Shown piece after piece: positions 45,735 through 57,300 of a stretch of 64,000 bases of DNA (positions are counted from its first letter, which is position 1; each line of letters opens with the position of its first letter). Position numbers and translations under genes: made by a program. The DNA is taken from NCBI GenBank assembly GCA_963920575.1, contig OY986965.1:64501-128500 (forward strand), read 5' to 3'. Source of the stretch: Narthecium ossifragum (taxonomy: Eukaryota > Streptophyta > Magnoliopsida > Dioscoreales > Nartheciaceae). Under the pieces are notes generated by a model. It made no database searches. It saw only the letters and a list, made by a program, of their open reading frames with translations, and was not told the origin of the DNA.

Positions 45735-46652
45735 ATGGTGCATAATTCATATTAGAACTTTACTGTCCTCATCTGAGCAACACAAAAGCAGAAATAACTA
45801 CAAAAAACACGGCAATAAAGTTGTTGCTTGATGTTTATACCATTGTAGTCAACAATGCAAAGCAACATCATGCATACTCTATGAAGGTTCAATTGCATTT
45901 AGATCCATCTATTTAATGTTGAGTATCTGTTACAAAGTTGGAAGACAAGAATTATTAGACAACGGAGGTGATACATCCAACAACCACATAGAGAAATCGT
46001 TACCTCTTTGCCTGGTCATGGGCAAACTCATAGAACAGCCTCTCCGAATTCGATGAATGCATGACTGAATCATTTGAAGAACCGAAAGTGGATAGTTCAC
46101 TGCTAGTAGATATTAAGGTGTTCCCAAAAACACATGCTAAATTAACCCTCACTAGAGACAATTGAGCGAAGTGCTTCACTATATTTAGCTGATTAATGCA
46201 TGTATAATACTGGAGGATTCTAGCAACTCTGAATTGCCTGCATCACACGCTCAGCCTAATAGAGCATGTACGTAGTATAGAAAGAAATGAACACAAGGTA
46301 ATACCCCACAGAGTAATGCTAGGTTTTAAACTAATTTGATCAACATTTAGCTTTTCAATATTAGAGCGGTGATACTAACAAAAACATGGAGAGGTTGAGG
46401 TTATTTGTAATTTACAAACTATAGCCGTGTGAAAATTTACATCTATATCTCTAAAAGATGTATATCCCATAGTCAGCCCTGCTTCAACATCTGTTCAGTA
46501 TCTTCATGTTGTCATTTCAAAATATCGTGTCATGAAATCACGCTGTGAAGTTCCATCTACGCCGAATGAAAAACTCATAATCTGGATGCCTATTGTGGAC
46601 TATCTTCAAGTCTTTGCAAACAATTTCCCGGGTGAAGAGAGCAGCGCTTACC
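45735..46652. repeat. Segmental duplication, copy 2
   Basis: Partner of 34156-35076 in the same direction. It contains the same minus-strand exon (about 46120-46006) with a few changes. Its right end is cut by the solo LTR that starts at 46653. Confidence 0.85.
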
Positions 46653-48464
46653 TGATGCAGCTTGAAAAGTGTCGTGGTCTTAACAAGTATGTCAAAATTA
46701 GAAATTTGTAATCCGAATCACTAACTAACTACTTTATGGGTAGATAGCAATGAGTCCGAATTGGTCCACATGGAAAAGAAGTGTTAAGTCTAATTACCTT
46801 GTATAGTTCTAAATCAATAGATTGATAAATGATAGGATTTTTGGTTTTTAAACTACTCTTAACTAATATTAAACTAAACTGAATAATAATAGGATAAACG
46901 GCCAAAAGATTTCTAATCCGTAATAAAGAACTAACTAGGTCTTTCTAGGATAAGAACTAACACATAAATCATGAATGGTTTTCCAAAGGTTGATAGGAGA
47001 GTGGCTAAATCTCCCTATCACACAATAAAGATTCGTAAGAAGTATTTATCGGAACGAAGATCAAATCAGCGGATAATTGGTATGAGAATAATCAAAGTGG
47101 TTCTAGCACTTTGAGATCGCCTAATCAATAAAAATAAAGAACGAGTTGTAGGTTATAATCATAGGTCTTAATGGTTCTAGCATTAAGGTAGTGGTTGTAG
47201 CAATCCTATAATCATAATCTAGGGTTTAGGATCTAATCCTAAGATCTAACATGGTTCTAGCATGAAAGCATTTTGGAAAAGTCCTAATCCTAACCTCTAA
47301 CATGCAATACTCAAATCCAGTGATCGTAATCTCTGCGTAACTTTCACTTCCGAACTCGAAATGAGATGATTCAAGATTTGGTGGAAAGCGAAGGAAGAGA
47401 TCTATAACTTTTATGTTTTGAGTTTTCAAAGATTCCGGTTGTACAACCACGGAAAAACCGAGGAAAGACAGGCTGAATTCTAGGGCATAAAGAACATACA
47501 ATTCATTCACCATAATAAATCAACACTAATAAGATATGACAATAAAAGATTATTCCATTAAAAACCATTAAAAGAATACATGCTCAGATCCATGGAAGTC
47601 CCTAGGAAGATTCTCTAATACATCATAGAAATCCCTAGGCTAGAGTTTAGTTACTCGTCTTAGGAAGGAGATCCGTCGATGAAGGTTATCGCCGTGCTCC
47701 ACCCATGGATCTTCCACCAAAGATCTAACCTAATTTGTGGAAAACATGCTAAGAGAAACCCTAAGATATGAAGAAAATTCGGCCATGGAAGGCTGCCAAA
47801 ACGCCTCCAAAAAGATCTATTCATAGGCTTCAGGTAAACCCTAACTCGGATTAGATCTCATCTATTGATATCTCCCGCAGCGCCAAAAGAGATCGATCTT
47901 CTTTTGTATCGGATCGATCTTCTTCTCTCCGTGAACTTCAAAAACTGGATTTTTCCCGACCCAGATCGATCTGGTTTATCTCGGATCGATCTGGATGAAC
48001 AGTGCTCTTTGTCAACTCTCTATCGTGCTAAAAACAGTGGTTGGCTGGCTGACACAAAAAGAAGATCGATCTGGATTGCATCATCGGATCGATCTCTTTC
48101 TTCCGGAGCTTCTTTCTCTGCACCTCTGTACTAAAAATAACATAACTTATTGTAGGAAACTCCAAATCACGAACCGTAAAAACTCCCAAAAAATAGACTT
48201 CCATAACTTTCCAACAATATATAGCACATCATCTGGTTCATTCTGAGCAGATACAGTTTTGATGTCGAAGACGACGCATCTTTGCTCCTTTGACTTCTTT
48301 GACTTCGCAGGTTCTTTATTTGTTCATTTTAGCACTAAACTTGATCTAATCTTCGCTGAGGATCCTTAAACCTGAAAGGGGAAAAATACAATCAAAATAG
48401 TATTGTTCAAAGACTAACATTACCTAGTTAAATGAGCGATTTGTGCACTTTTCACGTCTTATCA
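46653..48464 (+). mobile_element. Solo LTR, 1812 bp (TGATGCAGCTTGAAAAG family)
   Basis: Starts TGATGCAGCTTGAAAAGTG and ends GTGCACTTTTCACGTCTTATCA. The flanks TTACC and TTGCC are a likely 5-bp duplication with one change. It is related end to end to the element at 51362-52885. A cluster of GGATCGATCT/AGATCGATCT motifs lies at 47888-48097. Orientation is assumed. No coding frame is convincing. Confidence 0.8.
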
Positions 48465-48752
48465 TTGCCTCAAGAGTACCGAATCTTTGTCGTAGTATTT
48501 TGGAACTGTCAATCACCAACCCATCTATAAAAGGTCATCCAGCTAATTTTTCATGCCAAAACCAGCACTCGCCCTACAAAAGTGTTAAGGTAGTCAAATA
48601 TGTCAGAATCTTGATAGAGATACTATGGTTCTCCATCTTGAGCTTCACTCACACTAAGATAAAGTGGACACATAAGAGGAATCTAATTAGAGTTCTAGCG
48701 TAAATCCCGAAAGCTGTATTGTTTAGACCCGCCACGCCCGACTGCCCCCCTA

Positions 48753-50978
48753 TCATAATGGGCTTTGAAATAAAGGGTTCCCAATCTCACAGGAGTTGAC
48801 CCTAGCAGCAAATCTAAGAGAGCAGAGCGACTTTAAGGCTGATGACGCTTCAGGGGAGATGTTGACAAACATCAACGTTTTTGAGTCACCTCCGAGGCAT
48901 TGCTGCATTGACCATGAAAAGTATTAGCACTAAAAACCATGAATTATCATCAGAATCAAAATTCACAGGGAAACTGAAGCTCCCTTTGGTATTGTATAGC
49001 ATATCAATAATATTTCACCTTTAGAAGATATGTTAGCTTTGAATTCCTGAAAGGCACATGACCCTCCTTTTTTGCAATCTAACATATGACATCACTTAAA
49101 GCGGAAAGCTTTTGTTAATTGCCTGAAGCCACGCAGCAGAGGTAGAAGTTTAAACAACATACATGCAAAGAGCTTAGTTAAATATTACTCATTACGTTAA
49201 TAATGGTTACTTGAGTCTCCTTTTGACGCTCCCCAATCGTGCCACTTTTGCCGAGACGCTTGGTTCTGGCGAGATCAATTAGATTCAAAACTCCTTGAAC
49301 ATGTTGCTTCGTCCTCTAAAGAAACACAATCATCATCAGAAAATATGGGGATGAGCATATTAATCTAAAACTAAAGATCACTGGCGAAAAGCCACCTACC
49401 TCATTTACACCATATATCTGTAAGGTGAAGACAAGATGACTTCTTGATGATTCTTCATTCATTTCTATCATCCCTACGGACCTACCACAAACAATAAATC
49501 TCCTAAGCATACAACTACGAAACTATTATTGAATAAACTATTATTGAAGAAAGCACCGACAGTAAAAAAAAAAAAAGATTTACCTGCTTGTTATAGCCTT
49601 CTGAAAAAGGTCAACAACGTCCTTGATGCTGCATACATCTACAATATTAAGCCCCGATACATGTATGTTACCCGCTAAATCATGTTTGATAGTATATTTC
49701 TTGCCAACACCTTTAACGTCTAAGCTGCCTAGACGAGTTGGGCATAGTAAATCACAAATTTTCTCATTGAAAATTTCAAGCATTGAAGCCCGCAAATGGA
49801 AATAAAAAATTTTAGTTACCAAACATATATCAAGAAAAGGTTTATGTACCTGCATTTTGTTCTTCCTGTTAGACTATATATCTATTAACTCTCCATTTCC
49901 TAAAGGCTTAAGCTTTTAAGTTGAGTGGTTAGAGTGTCTCTCATGGTATCAGAGCAGATGTCTTAGGTTCAAACCTTACTCCCTCTAATATTAGCCTCAG
50001 CCTGTATGACCGTGGAATCGTCTCAGCTTATATGACCGTGGAATCAGTCCTTTCTGCTCGGGAGATTGACTTGATGTTCGACGGTAACGATTTTTACCAT
50101 TAAGGTGCCGTTGTCCACACTTCAGTTATTGAGAAATAATTTTTTTTTAACAGGTTCTAAGCATCCCTTCAGTTTTGATAAAGTATTCTCCCAAGAAGTT
50201 TCACAAGAAGATAGAAATCATTATGTACCTGCATTTTGTACTTCCTATTATATTATATATCTATTAACTCTTCCTTTTCCAAAGGCTTAAGCTTTTGGGT
50301 TGAGTGGTTAAAGTGTCTCTCATGGTATCAGAGCAGAGGTCTTGGTTTCAAGCCTTATTCCCTCCAATAGTCGCCTCAGCCTTTATGACTGTGGAATCGC
50401 CTCGGCCTATATGACCATGGAATCGGTCCTTTCTACTCGGGAGATTCTAGGTTGCACATCATAGTGTATGTTTTGCCAGAACCAGATTTCCCATACATGG
50501 GCAAGCAGATAGGAATCATTATGTGGTGATTGGTGTTCACGATCCCCACATAATGTAAGTTCATTAACTTATTTTACACATGTATCAGCACTCAAATTCA
50601 GCACCTGTGCTAATTGGTGTTCACGATCATCCCTTACTTGTTGCGGTCCATTTTTTAATTCTTCAATTTGCTTCAAAACATCCTGCAAAGATAACAACAA
50701 ACAAGCAATGACAAAAATGGAGGGAAAATTATTCTTTACTGAATGTGGTGATTGTGAAACATACATTAGTAATAGCACACTGTAGTTCAATGGCACCTCT
50801 AGGAAGGATGAGAACTCACCTTATACGAATCCAATTGGCTCTTAAGTGAATTTTTCTCCTTCTGCAACATTGAGATGGCTTCACCATATTTTACAGCATC
50901 TGATTGAAGATTTCTATTATACTGCTGCAAGCTAGTATTATACTGCTGCAAGCTAGTATCATATGCGTTCTCCTTTTT
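48753..50978 (-). pseudogene. Kinesin-14 (ATK/KATA-type) pseudogene
   Basis: Exon-like blocks on the minus strand: 50978-50820 and about 50682-50575 (coiled coil: [18 protein letters not shown]-like), about 49797-49584 (SMLEIFNEKICDLL ... KKYTIKHD), 49481-49400 (switch I, NEESSRSH), 49315-49211 ([16 protein letters not shown]), 49122-49019 (KKEGHVPFRNSKLTYLL) and 48902-48753 ([26 protein letters not shown]). Defects: the exons from the motor start through the P-loop are missing and a 680-bp repeat unit sits there; switch II is DLARTK instead of DLAGSE; block 49122-49019 has a 1-nt loss and an in-frame TAG; the acceptor before SMLEIF looks lost. The order matches kinesin-14 genes. Not functional as a motor. 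Confidence 0.88.
49844..50524 (+). repeat. One isolated 681-bp array unit inside the kinesin pseudogene
   Basis: Order: LTR-like block, primer-binding site, part B (with kinesin fragment, 50140-50210), LTR-like block, primer-binding site, part A. Its length is one array period. It keeps older-looking variants (gtccacac) shared with the first array unit (35,350). It lies on the strand opposite to the kinesin exons around it. Confidence 0.88.
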
Positions 50979-51097
50979 CTACAACACCAAGAAACACATG
51001 AGGAAAAAATGCCACAAAAACCTATCTAAACCCTAACTTAAGAACATAATGAGTTGAAAGCCCTAAGAGGAAAAACAAATTCCAAGTCACCTTTTAA

Positions 51098-51334
51098 TCA
51101 TTCTTTCTTTTGTCTTTCCTTTGCTTGTTCAAGAGCCTTTCGACACCCTCCCTCGATCCGCCCCGACATCAGAACCCCGCCCCGTATTTCGGCAGCGGAC
51201 ATGGCCCCGATTGTCCAATGATTTTTGCATTTTCTGCACCTAGATTTGTTTTTGTTATTATAATATCCAAATGTAGTATTTTTTGAGCCGCACCAGGGGC
51301 AGGCAATCCGCTGGCTGTGAGGCTGACAGGCCAT
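51098..51334 (-). CDS. Dof-like zinc-finger protein, 78 aa, probably a gene remnant
   Basis: Open frame with CPWCGSKNTTFGYYNN...CRKCKNHWT. Dof DNA-binding domains have C-x2-C-x21-C-x2-C with TKFCYYNN and RYWT; here the same blocks are recognisable but the loop is 17 residues, as if four were lost, and the GG-x-LRNVPVGGG end is altered. The tail is Lys/Glu/Gln-rich (ALEQAKERQKKE). A solo LTR (51362) interrupts the DNA just upstream. A second partial copy is at 53057-53155. It could be a decayed Dof gene or a domain carried by a transposon; expression is uncertain. Confidence 0.5.
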   Translation of the reverse strand: MACQPHSQRIACPWCGSKNTTFGYYNNKNKSRCRKCKNHWTIGAMSAAEIRGGVLMSGRIEGGCRKALEQAKERQKKE

Positions 51335-51361
51335 CACCGGCGGCGGACGGAAGTAGACGAT

Positions 51362-52885
51362 TGATACGACTTGAAAAGTGTCGTGACTTAACAAGACTGA
51401 CCAAAATTACAATATATTCCGGTGCTCTACTTTAACTACTAAGAACTAGTAGATAGTGGAGAGTCCGAGTCGAGTCCACAGGGATTTCAGGGATTTAAAT
51501 CAAATACTTAGTAAATCTCCTACTAATAAGTTGAGAAAAGATTTAGAATTGAAATTAAACTAAACTTATACTAAAGGATTGAAGAATATGAGAGAAAGGA
51601 CCATAGGATTCTTAATCAGTAGCTAAGGACATACCAGGTTCTCCAAAGATCAGGGTATGCAAACACGATAAATGGCTCCCTAAAAGTTGATAAAGGAATG
51701 GCTAGTTCTCATTATCACTCGACAAGTTCTGTTTAGGATTCCTTGTCGGCAAGAACAAATAACAAAATATCAGTGACCGAATGATTAGTTACATTCACTG
51801 CTAATGAACCCTCTTACTCAGATGAGTTCATCGCAAACAAAGCCAAAGATATGGATTTAGGTGTAATATCGAGATGACTTCGCATCTCGATGGCCGAAAC
51901 GACAAAGATAAGATGCATGAAGGATTAGGGATGGACCGTAGTGGGACTAGCACTATACAATCCCTAATCACGAACAAGATTCCATCCGAGATACCATGGG
52001 ACTAGCATGGTCCTCTTATTTGGATGAATCCAATCCACGCCCTAACATACACAAGCTCTAGAATCAAGTGCAAGTAAGAACGATCCAAACATCCAGCAAG
52101 AAATCGACACCAAGATATAGGAAAATATAATCAATCCATAAAACCAAATAATCGTGTATACAAACCCTAAATCTGAGAAATCCCTAGTAAAAACCCTAGT
52201 TACATCATAAGAAACACGTAGAAGTTGATGATCTCCTCCCGCCATGGATCTCCTCCAAAGGATCGTCAAAGAAAAGATGTAGAAAAGATAGGTAAACTCT
52301 CCCCAAAAACGTCTGGAAAAAGCCCCCTCAAATCCCTAAACAATGACTACTTATAGCCCAAGAGACAACCTCCCACGGATTAGATCAGAGCCGTCGATCT
52401 TTGCTTCTGGCCGCGTCCGATCGATCCAACCTTTGGAGCCCGATCGATCCGACTCCTTAACTCCCTTAATATTGTGAGCGTCGCCCGAGCAGGATCGATC
52501 CAACTCTTGGAGTTCGATCGATCCTACTCCTTTATTGCTGGTAACTCCCGAGCTGGATCGATCGGGCTTGACTTGGCCGATCGATCGAACCACCGTTGTT
52601 AAGCTACATCCCTTGCTGGATCGATCAGGCTCTTGAAGTTCGATCGATCCAGCCGTTGTTGATCGTTCCCTTGTTGGTTGAGTTGGATCGATCGAGCCTG
52701 TAGAGACCGATCGATCTGGCTTGCCAAAAATCGCCAAAATAGATTGTTTTAGCTCCAGAATTGATCTAACTCGTGGAAGGACCTGTTATGCCTGAAATGG
52801 AATAAAAGTAGTCAGTCCAGCATTTGCTCGGGGCCCAACAAAGCCAAATTACAAGGGTGTTTTGTGCACTTTTCAAGTCTTATCA
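51362..52885 (+). mobile_element. Solo LTR, 1524 bp (TGATACGACTTGAAAAG family)
   Basis: Exact 5-bp target duplication ACGAT (51357-51361 and 52886-52890). The ends TGATACGACTTGAAAAGTG and CACTTTTCAAGTCTTATCA are inverted repeats over 19 bp with one mismatch. It is related to 46653-48464. It carries five GATCGATC pairs (52415-52735) that can fold as hairpins. Inserted next to the Dof-like frame. Confidence 0.88.
52415..52735. repeat. Paired GATCGATC hairpin array in the solo LTR
   Basis: Ten GATCGATC cores in five pairs spaced 20-30 bp, e.g. ggatcgatcc...cgatcgatcc. The equivalent place in the sister LTR has AGATCGATCT copies (47888-48097). Confidence 0.85.
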
Positions 52886-53056
52886 ACGATCAGCTGGTCA
52901 AATCATATATAAGAATATATATGTAGAAACACATGTCAGTTAATGATTAACCCAAATGCTTTCAACATGTTAAATCTACTACCGGTGTTGTTTTCCTCTT
53001 AGGAGGAGCTGCTGTCACAGCTAGAGTACTATGGAATTTGAATTAATTGTTTGGCA

Positions 53057-53155
53057 GCGGACCTGGCCCCCGATTATCCAGTGTTTTTTGCATTCTCTGC
53101 ACCTATGGCGGCGTTGTGATTTTTTTTTGTTATTATAATATCCCAAGGATACTAT
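53057..53155 (-). pseudogene. Second Dof-like zinc-finger fragment
   Basis: The minus strand reads GYYNNKKKSQRRHRCRECKKHW followed by IIGG. Compared with the copy at 51098 it keeps the longer loop typical of Dof domains but lacks the first Cys pair. It ends in the nearby repeats. Confidence 0.55.
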
Positions 53156-53164
53156 AATATCCCA

Positions 53165-53945
53165 AGCATACTAGATCGACCGTTCGATCGTGAAGTTTGA
53201 AAGCTGCATTTTGAACTCGACGGCTGAAGCGATGGTCAATGCAGGGATCGACCCGGGATACATCATTTCTTCATAGAGGCTGGCGGTCGATGCGACAGTG
53301 GAAGTGTAGATCGCCCGTGATGTTTGAAAGCTGCATTTTGAGCTAGACGGTTGAAGCGACGGTCCATGAATGGATCGACCATGGATGCATCATTTCCTCA
53401 TAGAGGCTGGTGGTCGATGCGATGGTGGATGCGTGGGATTGACCGTGAAGTTTCAAAGCTGCATTTTGAGCTAGACGGCTTAAACGACGAGAGATACATG
53501 GATTGACCTTGGATGCATCATTTCCTCACAGAAGCTGACGGTGGGTGCGTGGATCGATCGTGAAGTTTAAAGACTGCATTTTGAGCTAGACGGCTAAAGC
53601 GACGCTCACGTAATTGGCACATGAGCGGTTTCCATCAAGGGAGATAACGCCGTCTGGGCTCAAATCCTAAATCGCGCCGTCGCATAAAATGTAGGGTAGT
53701 AAAGTACATTTTTCAAACTATAGGGTAGTAAACTATCATTATACTAAACTAGAGAGTATCAAAATGCAAAATGCTTGACACGTGAACGGTTTTACATCTA
53801 GAGAGATAACGTCATCTTGGGGCATGCCCTAAATCGCATTGTCACATAAAATATAAGGTAGTAAATAAAATTTTTAAAACTATAGGGTAGTAAACTGTCA
53901 TTACACTAAACTACATTATATCAAAATGTAAAAACTTCTATATTT
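53165..53945. mobile_element. Truncated relative of the 24.2-kb foldback element
   Basis: It has the inner 127-bp-type units (complement orientation, gcattttgagctagacgg repeated) and both right-hand terminal units, but the left terminal units are missing. Confidence 0.85.
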
Positions 53946-54168
53946 TATATACTTATACAGCAAGCAACACGATCTGATTACTTTCGTTAGCGATGTTCTG
54001 GGCTAATGTCCGAGCTCCTCGTAGGAAAAGGCCGGCTCATGGGCACTCGCGTCCGTCAAAATGGGCCCCTAATAGAAGCCCACTTAATGATAATGAAATC
54101 TTGTCCGAAACTATCTCATCCATCCCATCCCACCACAATCACTCTCTCTAATCTCTCACCATTCTATC

Positions 54169-54175
54169 TATAATA
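54169..54175 (+). promoter_or_regulatory. TATA box of the RH3 gene
   Basis: TATAATA, about 170 bp upstream of the RH3 start codon. The region between it and the foldback fragment shows no other feature. Confidence 0.45.
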
Positions 54176-54345
54176 AGAGAAGTTGGGAGGGGGGCGGGCG
54201 AGACCGAGGTGGAGGTCTCTTAGTCCATACGCTGTGGACGCGGGCCTTATCATCTAGAAAAACCCTCTCCCCCCTCGTCCTACTCCTCCACATTCCACTC
54301 CACTTAGTCCAGGGCTCCTTCCATTTCCGAGGACAGGTTGCGACC

Positions 54346-57300
54346 ATGGCCTCCTCCGTCATCGGCGTCTCGTCCCTTTGCCTGACCCCTTCTCTGGAGC
54401 TCCCCTCCAGGAGGGCCTTCCATGTCCACCCGCCTCTATCCTACAAGGCCCTTCACCCCCAGTGTATCATCAGGGTTCCCACTGCAAGAATCTTGGGACC
54501 CTGCTGCTGCTGCTCCCTGAGGAGCTCCAGGCCAACGCCGCTTGTTCCTTCCGCCATCGCTTCCCCAAACTCCTCCGTCCTCAGCGAGGAGGCCTTTAAG
54601 GGCCTCGGCGGCTTCACCAAGGCAAGCTTGGAAGAAGATGAGGAGGAACAAGGTTTGGGAGGAGAAGAGGACTACAGCTCCGATGCCTATGGGTCGGAGG
54701 GGGAGGAAGGTTCTGCAGGGAATGAGGACGACCTCGCCGTAGCCAACTTAGGTCTCCCGGAGAAGCTCGTCACCTCCCTCGAGAAGCGTGGAATTACCCA
54801 CCTGTTTCCCATTCAGGTAAATGACTTCGCTCCTATCAAATGATGGAAGCCTTTTCCCTTTCTTTAGATCATGAAAGGAGGAAATCCCTTCATTTCTTTG
54901 TGTTTTCGAATGAGATTTTTACTTCTCTTCTCATCCATTTTCTATGTTCTTGCAACTTTCTTGAATGAAGTTTCTTGTTTCTTTTTTCTCGTCTCAAGTT
55001 TCTTGAATGATTTTTCTTGGCTTCGAGGCTCTTGTTTGCAATCCTTCTTGTACATGTACTCATTCATTAATGTTCCAACTCCACTGATGGCTTGCCTGCA
55101 ACTAATGGAGATATTATCCTATTCTGGATGACCGGCCATCCCGTGTTTTATCCCCTATCGTTAATGGGTTGTTACTATCAGTTTAATTAGTGCTGATACC
55201 AGAAAACCCTGCTTGTACTTCATAATTTGAATGTTAATCTGCACACCCCACCTCCCTCTTCCCTCCTTTGTGCTACATACTTATTCTGATTTCTGAAGTA
55301 CAAAATGTGCTTGATACTCGTGTTTTACCTGCTTTTAATGATGTTTCTGACTCCATTCAGAGGGCTGTGCTTCTTCCTGCTCTGGAAGGCCGAGACATCA
55401 TTGCTCGGGCAAAGACGGGGACAGGGAAGACACTGGCCTTTGGAATTCCAATTCTTAAGCGTCTAACTGAGGATGATGAGGGACGGAAAACATCAAGGTT
55501 TGACTTTTGCTTAGTCGTTAGTGTTACCTTTGATTCGCTACTTCGGTCATTGCTTAACGCTTTTTCCTTGATGATTAGGCGGTCAGGTAGCCTTCCACGT
55601 GTCCTGGTTCTTGCACCAACTAGAGAGTTGGCCAAGCAAGTGGAGAAGGAAATTAAAGAGTCTGCACCTTATCTCAACACAGTGTGTGTTTACGGTGGAG
55701 TTTCCTATGTAATCCAGCAAAATGCGTTGTCTCGTGGAGTTGATGTTGTTGTGGGAACTCCAGGTCGGATTATCGACCTAATGAACAACAATAGCCTTCA
55801 GTTAGGAGAAGTTCAGTATCTGGTCCTGGATGAAGCTGATTCGATGCTTGCTGTTGGATTTGAGGAAGCTGTGGAAGTCATATTAGAAAAGGTGCCTTCA
55901 GATCGACAGAGCATGCTCTTTTCTGCGACAATGCCTGGGTGGGTCAAGAAGTTGTCCAGAAAATATCTTGATAATCCTCTGACAATTGATTTGGTAAACC
56001 TCTCATTTCCCATATCATTGTGAATCCATCTCTGAATTACCTCCTGAGCAAGATAATAGTTTTTGCTAATAAGTTCTACTCTTTAGCTGAAATTTCATGT
56101 TAAAAGCACAATTGACAACCTGAGCACTTCTGTTGTTGAAAAGTCTATTTCCGATTGTTGTTATTTTTTACTTTGAAGAGTGGTGTTTGCATGTTCTGCT
56201 CAACAAGCTATTGGCTTCAACTCTTCACTTGCAAGAATTCTTCCTGCCATATTTACTATTAAATGGCATGCTATGTTGTCACGTTGTTGTTGCTATTGAA
56301 TATGAGCCATGTTTTGATTGTTGGGGTGTCCGGACATTCTTTAGCACGAGTATCCCTGGCAAGGAATGTAGAGTAGCTCATCATCATAGTTTATTGTCCT
56401 AAAATATTCAAAATTGCAGTCATCTTTTTTCTCATTTGATTCTGGGCGACTAAATGATTTTCCATTATTTTTGTACTCATTCTTTATGTTTGTTAGGTTG
56501 GTGATCAAGATGAGAAGCTTGCAGAAGGAATTAAACTTTATGCTATCCCAGCAACTTCGACGTCTAAACGTACAATCCTTAGTGATCTAATCACGGTATG
56601 TGGAAACAGGCAATCCTTAGTGTCCTAATCAGGTTATGTTTAGAAATTTTATCGCCTACATTATGCCTACCAAGCTTGATGATCAAACTTTTAGTGGGTT
56701 GTTGGGTATTAAGCTCTTAGTAATGCCTTTTTTTGTGGTTTGATCGATGTTAATGCAGGTATATGCAAAGGGGGGAAAGACAATTGTTTTCACACAGACC
56801 AAACGGGATGCTGATGAAGTATCAATGGCACTAACAACCATTATAGCCTCTGAGGCGCTTCATGGGGATATATCTCAACATCAACGGGAGCGAACATTAA
56901 ATGGTTTTCGCCAAGGAAAGTTCACTGTGCTTGTTGCAACTGATGTTGCTGCTCGTGGCCTGGATATCCCACATGTTGATCTCGTAAGTTAACACGTATT
57001 GACTTTCTATTGGATAAGGTAATTATGTCATTTTGTTTCTAATACTAGTTTTTGAGGGCTGGTGCGAGATTAATTTCTCTTTTGTTACCTTGAATAAGAT
57101 TGTTATAGGAAGGCAATTGATTAAGGCTATATTGCTGCAATAAGTGTATATTAAATCACATGCTGCTGTCACTGACCTCTGAAATACAAACGCATGCTCC
57201 TTTCTGGATGGTACCAGATATCAGCTAATTTTGTTTCCATTCAAGGAAAGCTGTTGGAAATGTTACCTTAACTTGCTTCTGTTTATATTGTCAACTGAGA

